Positions 24,663-33,860 are shown, numbered from the stretch's first letter. The stretch is DNA of 64,000 bases from Chlorogloeopsis sp. ULAP01 (GCF_030381805.1 NZ_JAUDRH010000001.1:248001-312000); one strand, 5' to 3'. Program-made: numbers and translations. The notes: generated from the sequence alone by a model not told the origin.

Positions 24663-24713
24663 CGTAGATGCACCCTGATGATCTGGAGAGCTGCCCAAGT
24701 GGCTCTCTTTTTT
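24663..24713 (+). ncRNA. Candidate short noncoding RNA of about 50 nt
   Basis: A consensus-like promoter (TATAAT at 24651) is followed about 50 nt later by GAGAGC (24686-24691) pairing with GCTCTC (24702-24707) and a run of six T. This is a textbook rho-independent terminator. The segment between gatB and argJ contains no gene, so a free-standing small RNA is the simplest reading. It was not recognised as 6S, Yfr1, SRP or tmRNA. Start and size are inferred from the promoter spacing only. Confidence 0.5.
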
Positions 24714-24780
24714 CTTTTTAGTAATAGAGTCATAACATTAATGTAGATCGGTAAAAATAAAAGTTAACTAATTAAGGTAG

Positions 24781-25010
24781 TTAGTAGGGGAGGCAGCGCA
24801 TCCTTGCGGAGCCAGTGCGGTGGACGGGTTCCCCGGCATAAAGCACCTGGCGTCGGGTTAAGCGCGTTGTAGCAACTGCCTGCGGGTTTTGCTGATAATT
24901 TTGCTGTTCAACCGAGAATTTATCTTCTAAACCCGCCCGTACAGTGGTTAGTAGTTAGGTTTATTACTCCCCTTGTCTCCTTATCCCCTTGTCCCCTTGT
25001 CTTCTTTAGC
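24781..25010. repeat. Low-complexity and GC-rich dispersed repeats
   Basis: The tract contains GCGGAGCCAGTGCGGTGG, GGGTTAAGCGCGTTGTAGCAACTGCC-like sequence and CCCCTTGTCTCC repeats. Related blocks occur at 30090-30130 and 47345-47400. These are typical intergenic repeats of Nostocales. No tRNA fold was found despite the GGTTCCCC stretch. Confidence 0.5.
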
Positions 25011-25140
25011 ACGTAATTCATTGCGTTTATATATCGGCAAACAAACGAAAGTATAGATTTTTAATTCAGCAATTTTCGAGTCAGCACTAATACTTGATAT
25101 AATCGCCAGTCAGCCGAGCAATAGCTGTGGGGTTAGAGTA

Positions 25141-26382
25141 ATGGCAGATTGGCAGGAAATTACTGGTGGTGTAACAGCGCCTAGAGGTTATCGGGCAAGT
25201 GGAATTAAAGCTGGATTGAAGCCTTCTGGGCTACCAGATTTAGCACTCATCTTATCGGATGTAGAAGCGATCGCTGCCGGAGTATTCACCACCAGTCACG
25301 TGAGAGCAGCGTGTGTCGATTATTGTCGCCAACGCTTGCAAGCTAAACATGGTGCTCGTGCCATCCTTTGCAATGCCGGACAAGCAAACGCCGCAACAGG
25401 CAGCCAAGGCTGGTTAGATGCCTTAGAATCAGCTATGGCAGTAGCCCAAGCATTAAACATTCCTAGTGAATCTGTGCTACTTGCTTCCACAGGAGTAATT
25501 GGGCAGCGAATGCCAATGGATAAGCTCAAAGCAGGAATTCCCCAACTAGTAGCATCACTCTCAGAAACTGGTTCCGATGCTGCCGCAGGCGCAATTATCA
25601 CCACAGATTTAGTCACAAAATCTATTGCCCTAGAGACAACAATAGGCGATCGCCCGGTGCGGATGGGAGGTATTGCTAAGGGTTCTGGGATGATTCATCC
25701 GAATATGGCAACGATGCTAGCATTTGTCACCTGCGATGCTGCGGTTTCACCGCACCTTTGGCAAGAGATGTTGATTCGGGCTGCCGATAGAAGCTTCAAT
25801 TCGATTACCGTTGATGGCGATACAAGTACCAACGATAGCTTAATTGCCCTTGCTAATGGTCAATCTCGCACTCCTGCAATTATAGAAATGGGACATGAAG
25901 CGGAAAAATTAGAAGCAATGTTGACAGCAGTTTGCCAGCATTTAGCAAAAGCGATCGCTCGTGACGGTGAAGGTGCAACCTGCTTGATTGAAGTGCAAGT
26001 TACAGGTGCTCACGATGAACAAGCAGCCCGTCAAATTGCTAAAACCATAGCAGGTTCTTCTTTAGTGAAATCTGCAATCTTTGGACGCGATCCTAACTGG
26101 GGGCGTATCGCTGCTGCCGCTGGACGTGCTAGTGTACCATTTGAGCAAGAAAATTTGAGAATTCAACTAGGCGATTTTGTAATGATGGAGAATGGGCAAC
26201 CTTTGCTTTTTGATCGCAAAGCAGCAAATGAATATTTGAAACAAGCAGCATCAGGTGCATATTTAAAAGAGGATACAGTGTTAATCTCCGTTAGTATTGG
26301 TAATGGTCATGGTACAGGTACAGCTTGGGGTTGTGACTTGAGTTACGATTACGTAAAGATTAACGCTGAGTACACTACTTGA
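25141..26382 (+). CDS. argJ: Bifunctional ornithine acetyltransferase/N-acetylglutamate synthase
   Basis: The 413-aa product is full-length ArgJ. The self-cleavage site is visible as KGSGMIHPNMATMLAFV, where the Thr of ATM becomes the nucleophile of the beta chain. N-terminal ITGGVTAPRGYRASGIKAGLK and C-terminal GRDPNWGRIAAAAGRA with DLSYDYVKINAEYTT are characteristic. The enzyme recycles the acetyl group from N-acetylornithine to glutamate in arginine biosynthesis, important in cyanobacteria that store cyanophycin. It is monocistronic here. Confidence 0.97.
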   Translation: MADWQEITGGVTAPRGYRASGIKAGLKPSGLPDLALILSDVEAIAAGVFTTSHVRAACVDYCRQRLQAKHGARAILCNAGQANAATGSQGWLDALESAMAVAQALNIPSESVLLASTGVIGQRMPMDKLKAGIPQLVASLSETGSDAAAGAIITTDLVTKSIALETTIGDRPVRMGGIAKGSGMIHPNMATMLAFVTCDAAVSPHLWQEMLIRAADRSFNSITVDGDTSTNDSLIALANGQSRTPAIIEMGHEAEKLEAMLTAVCQHLAKAIARDGEGATCLIEVQVTGAHDEQAARQIAKTIAGSSLVKSAIFGRDPNWGRIAAAAGRASVPFEQENLRIQLGDFVMMENGQPLLFDRKAANEYLKQAASGAYLKEDTVLISVSIGNGHGTGTAWGCDLSYDYVKINAEYTT

Positions 26383-27025
26383 TTGGCATTGCTGATTTCA
26401 TGTGTGAAGTAATTTTATGTAATGTCAAAACCTATGTAGAGACGCGATATATACCATCTCTACATAGTGATAGTCTTAAAGTCCAGTAATTATGTAATAT
26501 GATGTCCGCCAAATCACCCATAATAAACATTTTGTAGTAAAGACTTCAGTCTTGGCTTGAGGGCTAAAGTCCTCACTACGAGCAAACATTTGTATTCGGT
26601 TTGATTAACTGGACATGATATAACGCCCAAAAAGCATTGTCACCTCCTGGACAAAAGACCTTGTAGAGAGTATGGTTAATCATCTGATCACAATATAAAT
26701 AAAAAACCAGAGAGGTTTCTCAACCAATCTGGCACTGTATGAATTGTTGCATGCGTTTGAAATTGTACCAGGAGTTGTATCATCTGGGTAACATAACAGA
26801 GCTAGACTAATTGTTGTCGCTCTGACTGTACCAAGTTACGAAATTGTACACAAGAGGGATAACGAATAATACCGTATTTTCCCTGAATGAAAAGTCAGCA
26901 GTTTTATTTAAGCGATCGCACGGGAGCATCATAATCTATCACAAAGCCAACTGCCCCAGCGAGACATTGAATTTACCCAGTTTATTCAAATCCATACAGG
27001 AACGCGATCGCACTTCATGACACAT
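26383..27025. other. Long intergenic region with hairpin repeats and no gene
   Basis: Visible structures are a GTAGAGACGCGATATATACC...CTCTAC hairpin at about 26434-26466, a repeat with GTAGTAAAGACTTCAGTC and GGGCTAAAGTCCTCACTAC at 26533-26579, and a CCAGAGAGGTT...AACCAATCTGG hairpin at 26707-26732. Two HIP1 sites lie near 26910 and 27003. No coding frame of substance is present. Confidence 0.55.
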
Positions 27026-27247
27026 CTAACCAGAAACCGTTCCAACTTCATCTTCACCATATGTCACACAAGGACTATCCACTACCTGCATCGGTTGGAA
27101 TGAATTGCAGAAATTTACATTAGCACAGTTAACACCCGTTTCATCAGGGTGAATACATTGCACAACGCCCTCCACCAACACATGAAAGGCACATTCATTA
27201 CAGATAGTTTCACGTGGCAATGGTTGAGCGTCGATTGAGTTTGACAT
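27026..27247 (-). CDS. Small cysteine-rich protein of unknown function
   Basis: The 73-aa protein has six cysteines (16, 19, 31, 41, 47, 60), including CNEC at 16-19 and later single cysteines in GVVQCIHPDETGVNC and NFCNSF. The spacing suggests a metal-binding fold (zinc or iron-sulfur) rather than a metallothionein. I recall similar small proteins in other cyanobacteria but no name. It is divergent from the PAP/fibrillin gene, with 128 bp between the two starts. Confidence 0.65.
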   Translation of the reverse strand: MSNSIDAQPLPRETICNECAFHVLVEGVVQCIHPDETGVNCANVNFCNSFQPMQVVDSPCVTYGEDEVGTVSG

Positions 27248-27375
27248 AGATCCAAGTTTTCAAGCATAAAGCTCAGATGCTTAAAGGGGTGACAATAAAT
27301 AAAGTTAACTCCTAAAAAGCAACAAGATAGGGGTTAATAAAAGCTATACGCTATAGAAAGGAAAATATTCAACCC

Positions 27376-28029
27376 TTGAACAATCGAGTCCTATTGAAGG
27401 AAAAATTACAAGCGAAACTTAAGGAGCTCCAAGCCAACAGCGATGGTTCTCCTGTTACTAATTTGAAGCTAGATAAAGTTATCGCCACAGAAATTGAGCA
27501 ATTGACTACGGAACTCGAAAGCTTTAATCCTAATCCTAGTCCTCTATTGTATGCTACTTCTTTACTGGAAGGAGCTTGGCAACTGCAATATTCCACTGCT
27601 AGAGAAATCCGTTCTTTAGCTTCCCTCCCGTTGGGATTAAAAGTAGGTAAAGTCTATCAAGTGATTGATACTGCAAATAAATTGTTTTTCAATTTGGCTA
27701 AAGTTAAACATTCTCTTGGGTTACTATCGGGGTATGTCAAAGTGACAGCTAGCTTTGAGCCTACCAAAGAAGATTTATCGTCTCTACCAAACAAACGCCT
27801 CAACGTCTATTTTGACAAACGCTACCTATCGATTGAGAAAATTATCGGCATTGACACCCCCCAACTCAACCCATTTAAAGTTGTTCCAGCTAATAATCCT
27901 ACTGGCAGAATTGCCACCCTCGACATTACTTACCTGGATGAAACCTTAAGAATTGGACGTGGAGGGGATGGAAGTTTATTCATTCTTACTAAATCCAATG
28001 ATTTACCTGACAACATAAGCTCAATCTGA
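27376..28029 (+). CDS. PAP/fibrillin (plastoglobulin-like) family protein
   Basis: The 217-aa product appears to start with TTG at 27376 (MNNRVLLKEKLQAKL); no ATG fits. After an N-terminal helical part it shows LLEGAWQLQYSTAREIRSL, GLKVGKVYQVID, a beta-barrel body and the C-terminal ITYLDETLRIGRGGDGSLFILTK, which are PAP/fibrillin hallmarks. The family is lipocalin-like, associates with thylakoid or plastoglobule lipids and is linked to photoprotection. The start codon is the least certain point. Confidence 0.85.
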   Translation: MNNRVLLKEKLQAKLKELQANSDGSPVTNLKLDKVIATEIEQLTTELESFNPNPSPLLYATSLLEGAWQLQYSTAREIRSLASLPLGLKVGKVYQVIDTANKLFFNLAKVKHSLGLLSGYVKVTASFEPTKEDLSSLPNKRLNVYFDKRYLSIEKIIGIDTPQLNPFKVVPANNPTGRIATLDITYLDETLRIGRGGDGSLFILTKSNDLPDNISSI

Positions 28030-28609
28030 AGGCGATCGCCCCACTACTAGACAGTGCGAGAGTACGTTTTTCTGACTGTGGCGCACCTAAAAAGAGCGAT
28101 CGCCCATGTGGAAGACAATCTTTATAAATCTCCACTTTGTTGCTATCCTGCCAGAGAATCAATTCTCATACCTAATAGCTAAAGTCTACTTAAATAGACT
28201 CGCTACATATTTCAGTCCACTGAAGTGGACTTATGCAATTAGTCCAGAACTTAAGTTCTGGGCGTGACTAGCAACCAATAATTTATCTACTAAACCTCTG
28301 CCCCTATAGTTTTTATTTGTATAGCACTATTCAATTTAAATTACTACCAATATCATCCTTTAGAGTATGTGAGCTTTAAGCCTATTGATAGGGCTTTTAA
28401 GTAATGACGGGAAATATTATCGAAATACGACGCCATGTTTATAAACAAACGGGCGTAAATAAACATAAACAAATAAGATAGTTAATTATTGGTTTATGGT
28501 TAAAAAATGTTAATTAATAGTTATTAGTAGTTGTGACTTGAAACTAAGAATCGGCAATATAAGTCCATTAATTTAATTAAACAATTACAATCAGATTGGG
28601 AGTACAAAA
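28030..28609. other. Intergenic region with a diverged hairpin repeat
   Basis: This 580-bp stretch holds HIP1 sites at 28032 and 28098, the three-hairpin repeat at 28183-28265 and AT-rich DNA up to the next start. No gene is evident. Confidence 0.5.
28183..28265. repeat. Hairpin repeat element, copy C (three palindromes)
   Basis: The element has AGTCTACTTAAATAGACT (28183-28200), AGTCCACTGAAGTGGACT (28214-28231) and CCAGAACTTAAGTTCTGG (28244-28261). The first palindrome is nearly that of copy A. The last replaces the GCCAAGAAA stem of copies A and B with a different but equally symmetric stem. All three preserve symmetry rather than sequence. Confidence 0.65.
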
Positions 28610-28822
28610 ATGATAACTATACGTTCACCCAGATATAGTCCTAATCAGAAGGTTTCCTTTATCGGTGGTGTAGGCAAAGTTTTATGTTTACAGCCCACTT
28701 CTGGCACATGGACTTACGCCATTGAATTAGAAATGGGAGAACCCCCAGAAGTCGGTAGGTTAGGTGCTGAAACAACGATTCTATTGTATGAAACGGAAAT
28801 TAATGGTGTAATGAGTTCATGA
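28610..28822 (+). CDS. Small beta-rich cyanobacterial protein of unknown function
   Basis: The 70-aa protein (ITIRSPRYSPNQKVSFIGGVGKVLCLQ) reads as a small SH3/KOW-like barrel: short strands around a Gly-rich turn. A GGGAGT sequence precedes the start. Its last four bases overlap the start of the hydrolase gene (ATGA), a sign of translational coupling. The family is not recognised by name. A regulatory or docking role beside the hydrolase is only inference. Confidence 0.7.
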   Translation: MITIRSPRYSPNQKVSFIGGVGKVLCLQPTSGTWTYAIELEMGEPPEVGRLGAETTILLYETEINGVMSS

Positions 28823-29958
28823 ATACTTCTACTCAGTTCTATTATCCTGAATTTGGTATACCTAGCTATTTAATTGTATTGTTGTCGGCATTCCCTTTCT
28901 CAATATTTCTGATCACTTTTGCTATTAATCAATCAGATATCATTAGCTTCTATATCTACGTTTATACAGCCTGTATTATTGTTGGTTTACCATTTATTGC
29001 AACTTTAAATAGAGAAAATGCGGCATTACAGTCTGTCAAAAAAACTGTACAGAAAAGTAGTATTTCTGCAATAAAGCAGCGTGGTAACCATAAAGACTGG
29101 CAGTGGCGAGGCTGGAAGGTTCGTTACACTTTCGTATCTAACCCTAAAAGTCAGTTATCAGTGATTTTACTGCACGGTTTTGGTGCATCTATCGGTCATT
29201 GGCGACAGAACATACCAGAGCTAGCAAAGTATTACAATGTTTATGCATTAGACTTATTGGGTTTTGGAGCTTCTACTAAGCCAGATGTTTCCTATTCCGT
29301 AGGACTGTGGGTAGAGCAAGTTTATGAGTTTTGGCAAACCTTTGTCAAAGAACCCGCCGTACTAGTAGGTAACTCTATTGGCTCTGTAACTTGCTTGGCA
29401 ACGGCAGCAGCGCATCCAGAAATGGTGCGGGGTGTAGCCATGATTAGTTTACCGGATACATCTCATACGGAAGAATCAATCCCAAAACCTATACGCCCAT
29501 TCATAAATCGCCTGAAGAGAGTTTGCTCCTCACCTTTGCTACTGCAACCACTGTTTTACTTATTACGTTATCCTTGCATTCTCAGACATTGGCTGGGAAT
29601 GGCGTATGCTCGCAAAGAAGCAATTACCGAAGAACTGATTGAAATTCTCAGCGCACCTGCTCGCGAGCGCTATTCTGCGAGAGCATTTTGTGCCATTATC
29701 AAAGCAATGCTCAGTCCGCAATTTTATCCTTGCATTAAGTCTAGTTTGAGTAATCTCCAAATTCCCTCGTTGTTGTTATGGGGTAAAGGCGATCGCATGA
29801 TTCCCCCTACTCTCTCGAAGCGCTTTTTAAATTACAACCCGGCACTGCAATTAATAGAGGTGGAAAATGCCGGGCATTGCGCCCACGACGAGCATCCCGA
29901 ACAAGTAAACCGGGAATTGCTTTTGTGGATTCAAGCAGAGGTATTGAAAGCTTTGTAG
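28819..29958 (+). CDS. Membrane-anchored alpha/beta hydrolase
   Basis: The 379-aa product has two N-terminal membrane segments (about 14-36 and 41-62) and then an alpha/beta hydrolase domain. It shows the oxyanion-side HGFGASIGHWRQN, nucleophile Ser in VGNSIGSVTC, acid Asp in WGKGDRMIPP and the catalytic His in NAGHCAHDEHPE. Plant and cyanobacterial relatives act on chlorophyll, lipids or unknown esters, so the substrate is open. It overlaps the small protein before it by four bases, so the two form an operon. Confidence 0.9.
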   Translation: MNTSTQFYYPEFGIPSYLIVLLSAFPFSIFLITFAINQSDIISFYIYVYTACIIVGLPFIATLNRENAALQSVKKTVQKSSISAIKQRGNHKDWQWRGWKVRYTFVSNPKSQLSVILLHGFGASIGHWRQNIPELAKYYNVYALDLLGFGASTKPDVSYSVGLWVEQVYEFWQTFVKEPAVLVGNSIGSVTCLATAAAHPEMVRGVAMISLPDTSHTEESIPKPIRPFINRLKRVCSSPLLLQPLFYLLRYPCILRHWLGMAYARKEAITEELIEILSAPARERYSARAFCAIIKAMLSPQFYPCIKSSLSNLQIPSLLLWGKGDRMIPPTLSKRFLNYNPALQLIEVENAGHCAHDEHPEQVNRELLLWIQAEVLKAL

Positions 29959-30306
29959 GTAGAAGGCAGTCCCTATGAAACAAGTTTCACCACCAGGCAT
30001 GAAAAACCTCACCCCTTGCCCCTCTCCTTTGTAAGGAGAGGGGTGTCCGATAGGACGGGGTACGGTGACTTTCAAGTCAGATGGCAGAGAGCAGTGCGCC
30101 CTTGCGGGTTAAGCGCGTCGAGTGCGACTGCCCAGAGGCAGATGGCAGAAGGGAAAGAATTGATACAAATCCTAAAACTATACACGAGCGATCGTTAAGT
30201 TGTAGGGTGTTTTGTCGGTTAAGAGCGTGAGAAAACTAAGTGCGATCGCTAGATTACAAAATTTGGTTGTGGCATAATCAACCTTACAGTATTAAAGTCA
30301 TAACCA
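29959..30306. other. Intergenic repeats between the hydrolase and kinase genes
   Basis: A strong hairpin lies at 30019-30043 (CCCCTCTCCTT / AAGGAGAGGGG) and probably ends hydrolase transcription. It is followed by GTGCGCCCTTGCGGGTTAAGCGCG-type dispersed repeat at 30095-30130 and HIP1 at 30242. No gene was found. Confidence 0.5.
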
Positions 30307-32106
30307 ATGGTTTGGGCAGCTGGACACAAGTTGCAGGGCGATAAGTACATTATCGAACAAGTCCTGGGGCAAGGAGGATTCGGGATTACTTATAAAGCAC
30401 GACACAAATTCCTGAATAACCTTGTGGTGATTAAAACGCCTAACGAAAGCCTGCAACACGATCCAGAATATCCTAAATACGTCAAGCGATTCATTGAAGA
30501 AGGGCAGCGACTAGAAAAGCTTTATGAAGAAACCAAACATCCCAATATTGTACGCGTCAGGGATTTTTTTTGTGAGGGCGACACATACTGTCTAGTAATG
30601 GATTTTCTCCAAGGAGAGAATTTATTTAATCTAGTGCAGCAACGGGGAGCATTACCTACCGACGAAGCTGTTCAATATATACGCCAAATCGGCGAAGCAT
30701 TGAAGGTAGTACACCAAGCAGGGTTAGTACATCGCGATGCTCACCCTGGTAACATTATGGTGCAGCAAGATGGTAAAGCAGTACTGATTGACTTTGGCAT
30801 TGCTGGCGAAATTGTACCCACCACAGTCAGTTCAAAGTTTTTTGGTAATGAAGCTTTTATGCCTTACGAGCAAAGGAGCGGCGGTCGAGAGCCACGTGTC
30901 GATGTTTACTCTTTGGCTGCTTCTTTATATTATTCCGTCACAGGTTAACGCCCTGCGACTTCCCTTGACCGCAAGTTATACAGTGCCACCTTAGTTCCAC
31001 CACAGCAACACATCCCTAGTGTCAGTAATGACTTAAATCAGGCAATTCTCAAGGGGATGGAACTAGAACCACAAGACCGCCCCCAAACCATGAAAGAATG
31101 GTTGGAGTTGCTGAAAAACCCTCCCAGTCGGAATTATACTTCCCTCCCACCAACTGTTAAATCACCATGGCCACGCCGTAAATTAATTAAAATTGTTGCT
31201 GGTGTTGCTGTGTTGATGGGTATTAAACCTTTTGTAAAATTTCTAGCTTATGTATTTGCAAAAATTTTTCCAAATCTTTCATCTTCCCTAAAAACTTTTA
31301 AATTTGAAACTGTCACCATTGATGCGCGGGGGAATATCACCAACCGTCAAAACCGCCAAGCAAAATACTTCGTAGAAGACTTAGGAAATGGTGTCACTTT
31401 AGAGATGATACAGATACCAGGTGGTACATTTCTCATGGGTTCACCAGCAGGGGAAAAAGAAAGAGAGCTGAACGAAGGGCCACAACATCAAGTTACAGTT
31501 CCTAGTTTTTTCGTGGGCAAGTATGAAGTCACCCAAGCACAGTATCAGGCAATCATGGATAGTAACCCTTCCTATTTCAAAGGGAGAAAACAACCTGTAG
31601 AACAAGTGTCTTGGAATGATGCTGTAGAATTCTGCAAACGCCTAAGCCAGAAAACGGGACGCACCTATAGACTACCTGGCGAAGCCGAATGGGAATATGC
31701 TTGTCGTGCTGGCACAACTACACCCTTTTACTTTGGCGAAACAATTACCACCGATTTAGTAAACTACGACGGAAACTACACTTACGCCTCTGCACCAAAA
31801 GGTCAATATAGAAAACAAACAACAGATGTAGGGAGTTTTCCACCCAACGCTTTTGGTTTATACGATATGCACGGCAATGTTTGGGAGTGGTGTCAAGATA
31901 CTTGGCATGACAGCTATAAAGGAGCGCCTGTTAATGGTAGGGCGTGGATTGATACATCTTCTATTCGCCTGATGCGCGGTGGTTCATGGCCCTACGCTCC
32001 TCATTTCTGCCGTTCTGCTAACCGCGGTTGGGCTAAAATCACCGACGCCGAGAAAAACGTCGGATTTCGGGTAGTGTGCGGTATTCTTACGTCGAGGACT
32101 TCTTAG
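30307..32106 (+). pseudogene. Ser/Thr protein kinase fused to a formylglycine-generating-enzyme-like (SUMF1) domain, broken by a stop codon
   Basis: One frame encodes 600 codons. Residues 14-213 are a Hanks-type kinase: GQGGFG, K43 in VVIKTP, HRDAHPGN and DFGIAG. A TAA at 30946-30948 (codon 214) then interrupts VTG-RPATSLDRK; CAA would restore the family's Gln-Arg-Pro. The same frame continues with the kinase C-lobe end (ELEPQDRPQTMKEWL), a membrane segment at about 290-320 and a C-terminal FGE-sulfatase domain (MIQIPGGTFLMGSP, YEVTQAQYQAIM, LPGEAEWEYACRAGT, HGNVWEWCQDTW, RGGSW). Downstream translation could restart at 31057. A truncated kinase and a detached SUMF1 domain are possible products. 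Confidence 0.85.
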
Positions 32107-32346
32107 CCTTTGACACTTTATTCTCTTTTAATCTCTACCTTTTTTTCTTTACCCTTTGCGAGCGAAGCGATCTGAATTTTTTTTCAAGAGTTAAGTTTAT
32201 AAAATTAATTTAAGTAAGTCAACATAAATAATCGTACAACACAGATTCCCCACTTCTTGGAAAAGTCGAGGATCTTACAGAACGTACAATTTTTTTAATT
32301 GGTATTACCTTGTACTATGAAAGTATAACTATAAGGATTAATCACA
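32107..32346. terminator. Region with a hairpin of the CCCCGACTT family
   Basis: At 32245-32274 a hairpin (ATTCCCCACTT...AAGTCGAGGAT) resembles the terminator at 5682 with stem mismatches. The rest of this gap is AT-rich and has no gene. Confidence 0.45.
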
Positions 32347-32631
32347 ATGCAACTAGAAAATTATTTTGAGTTTTTATCTCCAGAAGATATACGATTAAAA
32401 GGCACACGTGCAGGAATTGAAAATATCCTTTATGAGTACATTTATAAAGCTAAAACAGCAGAAGAAATAGCCAAAAAATTCCACACACTAACCCTAGAAC
32501 AAGTTTATGCCACAATTTTGTACTATCTAGCAAACCTGAAAACTGTAAGTAAGTATGTAGAAAATTGGTTAGACTACTGCAAGCAAGCCGAAGCAGAGCA
32601 GAGTATGATAAAAATTCATCTCCTTTTTTAG
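32347..32631 (+). CDS. DUF433 family antitoxin-like protein with altered C-terminus
   Basis: The 94-aa product shows the DUF433 winged-helix pattern: RLKGTRAGIENILYEYIYKAKTAEEIAKKFHTLTLEQVYATILYYL. A 5-base tandem duplication (CAGAG at 32594-32598 and 32599-32603) shifts the frame near the end. Without it the tail would read EYDKNSSPFLAKLLEFKAQK and stop at 32661, as is typical of the family. The present tail is MIKIHLLF. DUF433 proteins often accompany a DUF5615 toxin, but none is seen here. The DNA-binding part is intact. Confidence 0.75.
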   Translation: MQLENYFEFLSPEDIRLKGTRAGIENILYEYIYKAKTAEEIAKKFHTLTLEQVYATILYYLANLKTVSKYVENWLDYCKQAEAEQSMIKIHLLF

Positions 32632-32726
32632 CTAAACTTCTTGAATTTAAAGCACAAAAATAGGCTGCTAAACAGGTTGAACAATACCAAGAATAATACT
32701 TAACATCTAATATTATTTTAGTTTCA

Positions 32727-33122
32727 TTATCTTGCCAATATTTTATCATTCACCTCAGCCAATACAGACAAAATATATTTGTCCAAACTCATTCCTTCCC
32801 TTTGGGCTAATACTGATAAGCTATGGTGCAATGCTTTGGGTATCCGCATTTGTAAATCAAAACTATCATTGATTTCTGTGCTAGGTAAAGGAATTTCATC
32901 TCCATTTTCATAGACAGTTTCAATCCACAATTCGCGTGCTTCAGCGATATTATCAATTATTTCTTCCAATGTTTCACCTTGAGTTAAGCATCCCGATAAA
33001 TCTTTTATTTCGGCAACGTATCCACCTTCTTCAGTATCAGGATACAAAGTGATTGGATAATTCAAGTTTAGGTAATAATCCAACGATTTACGTTCCGCCT
33101 GTGTTTGTTTATTTTTCATCAT
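32727..33122 (-). CDS. hicB: HicB-type antitoxin without a visible HicA
   Basis: The 131-aa product has the HicB partial RNase-H-like fold (YPITLYPDTEEGGYVAEIKDLSGCLTQGETLEEIIDNIAEARELWIE) and a C-terminal ribbon-helix-helix (MRIPKALHHSLSVLAQREGMSLDKYI). HicB neutralises the HicA RNase and represses the operon. No short dsRBD-like hicA frame is present on either side, so it is an orphan or acts on a distant partner. Two adjacent ATG codons make the start ambiguous by one residue. Confidence 0.85.
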   Translation of the reverse strand: MMKNKQTQAERKSLDYYLNLNYPITLYPDTEEGGYVAEIKDLSGCLTQGETLEEIIDNIAEARELWIETVYENGDEIPLPSTEINDSFDLQMRIPKALHHSLSVLAQREGMSLDKYILSVLAEVNDKILAR

Positions 33123-33212
33123 TTTACTTTGTAGCTACTTTACTTTAGAAATCTCTTCCCTTACTGTCTAGATAGTCTTGACATATTCTTCTCTTGCCGG
33201 AGTTTAAACACA

Positions 33213-33452
33213 ATGCCTTTCCCCGATCGCGAAAAGCAATCGATGCTGAGACTCAAAGGAGTAGGAGAAAAAGTTATTCAGCGACTCGAACAAGCTGGTT
33301 TTTCCTCTTTAAAGGAGCTGCAATCAGCCAATGTCGATGATGTCACGATGCAAATCTCTCAAATGCTTCAGTCAACTTGTTGGCGTAACAGCCTACAAGC
33401 GCGGGCTTCCATACAAGCAATTATCAACCTAGCTAATGCTCAGAAATCTTGA
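33213..33452 (+). CDS. Small helix-hairpin-helix protein
   Basis: The 79-aa product contains LKGVGEKVIQRLEQAGFSSLKELQSANVDDV, a helix-hairpin-helix like those in pathogenicity-locus or DNA polymerase-associated HhH proteins that bind DNA nonspecifically. The C-terminal half (CWRNSLQARASIQAIINLA) is helical. It ends one base before the cupin start, so the two are co-translated. The function of the pair is not known. Confidence 0.75.
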   Translation: MPFPDREKQSMLRLKGVGEKVIQRLEQAGFSSLKELQSANVDDVTMQISQMLQSTCWRNSLQARASIQAIINLANAQKS

Positions 33453-33453
33453 C

Positions 33454-33831
33454 ATGACTAGAATATTCAACAGTTCTAAATTTCTTCAGCCAACAGATGG
33501 GGAACCTATTCGTTCGGTTGTTACAGAATCCAAGGATGCTGTTGTTGTAGCCTGGTACATCAAACCGGGGCAGGAAATCGCCCCACACATTCACCCTCAT
33601 GGGCAAGATACCTGGACTATTCTGAGCGGGAAGGGAAAATATTATTTGGATCAAGCTGGCACTACAAAGCCGATTTTTGCAGGGGATGTGGTAGTTGCTC
33701 ATAATGGTTGCGTGCATGGAGTGTTCAATCACGATGACGAGCCATTGGTTTTTATTTCAGTTGTGTCACCAGCCGATGCTGGATATGAACTTGTTGCGAT
33801 TGAAACTATGTCGCTTGATACTTCACCTTAA
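33454..33831 (+). CDS. Cupin-domain protein
   Basis: The start is the ATG at 33454 (MTRIFNSSKFLQ), one base after the stop of the HhH gene. The 125-aa product is a single small cupin with metal-ligand motif 1 PHIHPHGQDTWTILSGKG and motif 2 FAGDVVVAHNGCVHGVFN. His residues are in place, so it likely binds a metal and could be a dioxygenase, isomerase or sensor. No specific reaction can be assigned. Confidence 0.85.
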   Translation: MTRIFNSSKFLQPTDGEPIRSVVTESKDAVVVAWYIKPGQEIAPHIHPHGQDTWTILSGKGKYYLDQAGTTKPIFAGDVVVAHNGCVHGVFNHDDEPLVFISVVSPADAGYELVAIETMSLDTSP

Positions 33832-33860
33832 GCAGCTTGAATTCTGGCTTTTTCTTCAAT

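Noticed and set aside
24781..24942. A tRNA gene suggested by GGGTTCCCC-like sequence
   Set aside because: No cloverleaf with acceptor, D and T arms of normal size could be built; the tract matches dispersed GC-rich repeats at 30095 and 47345.
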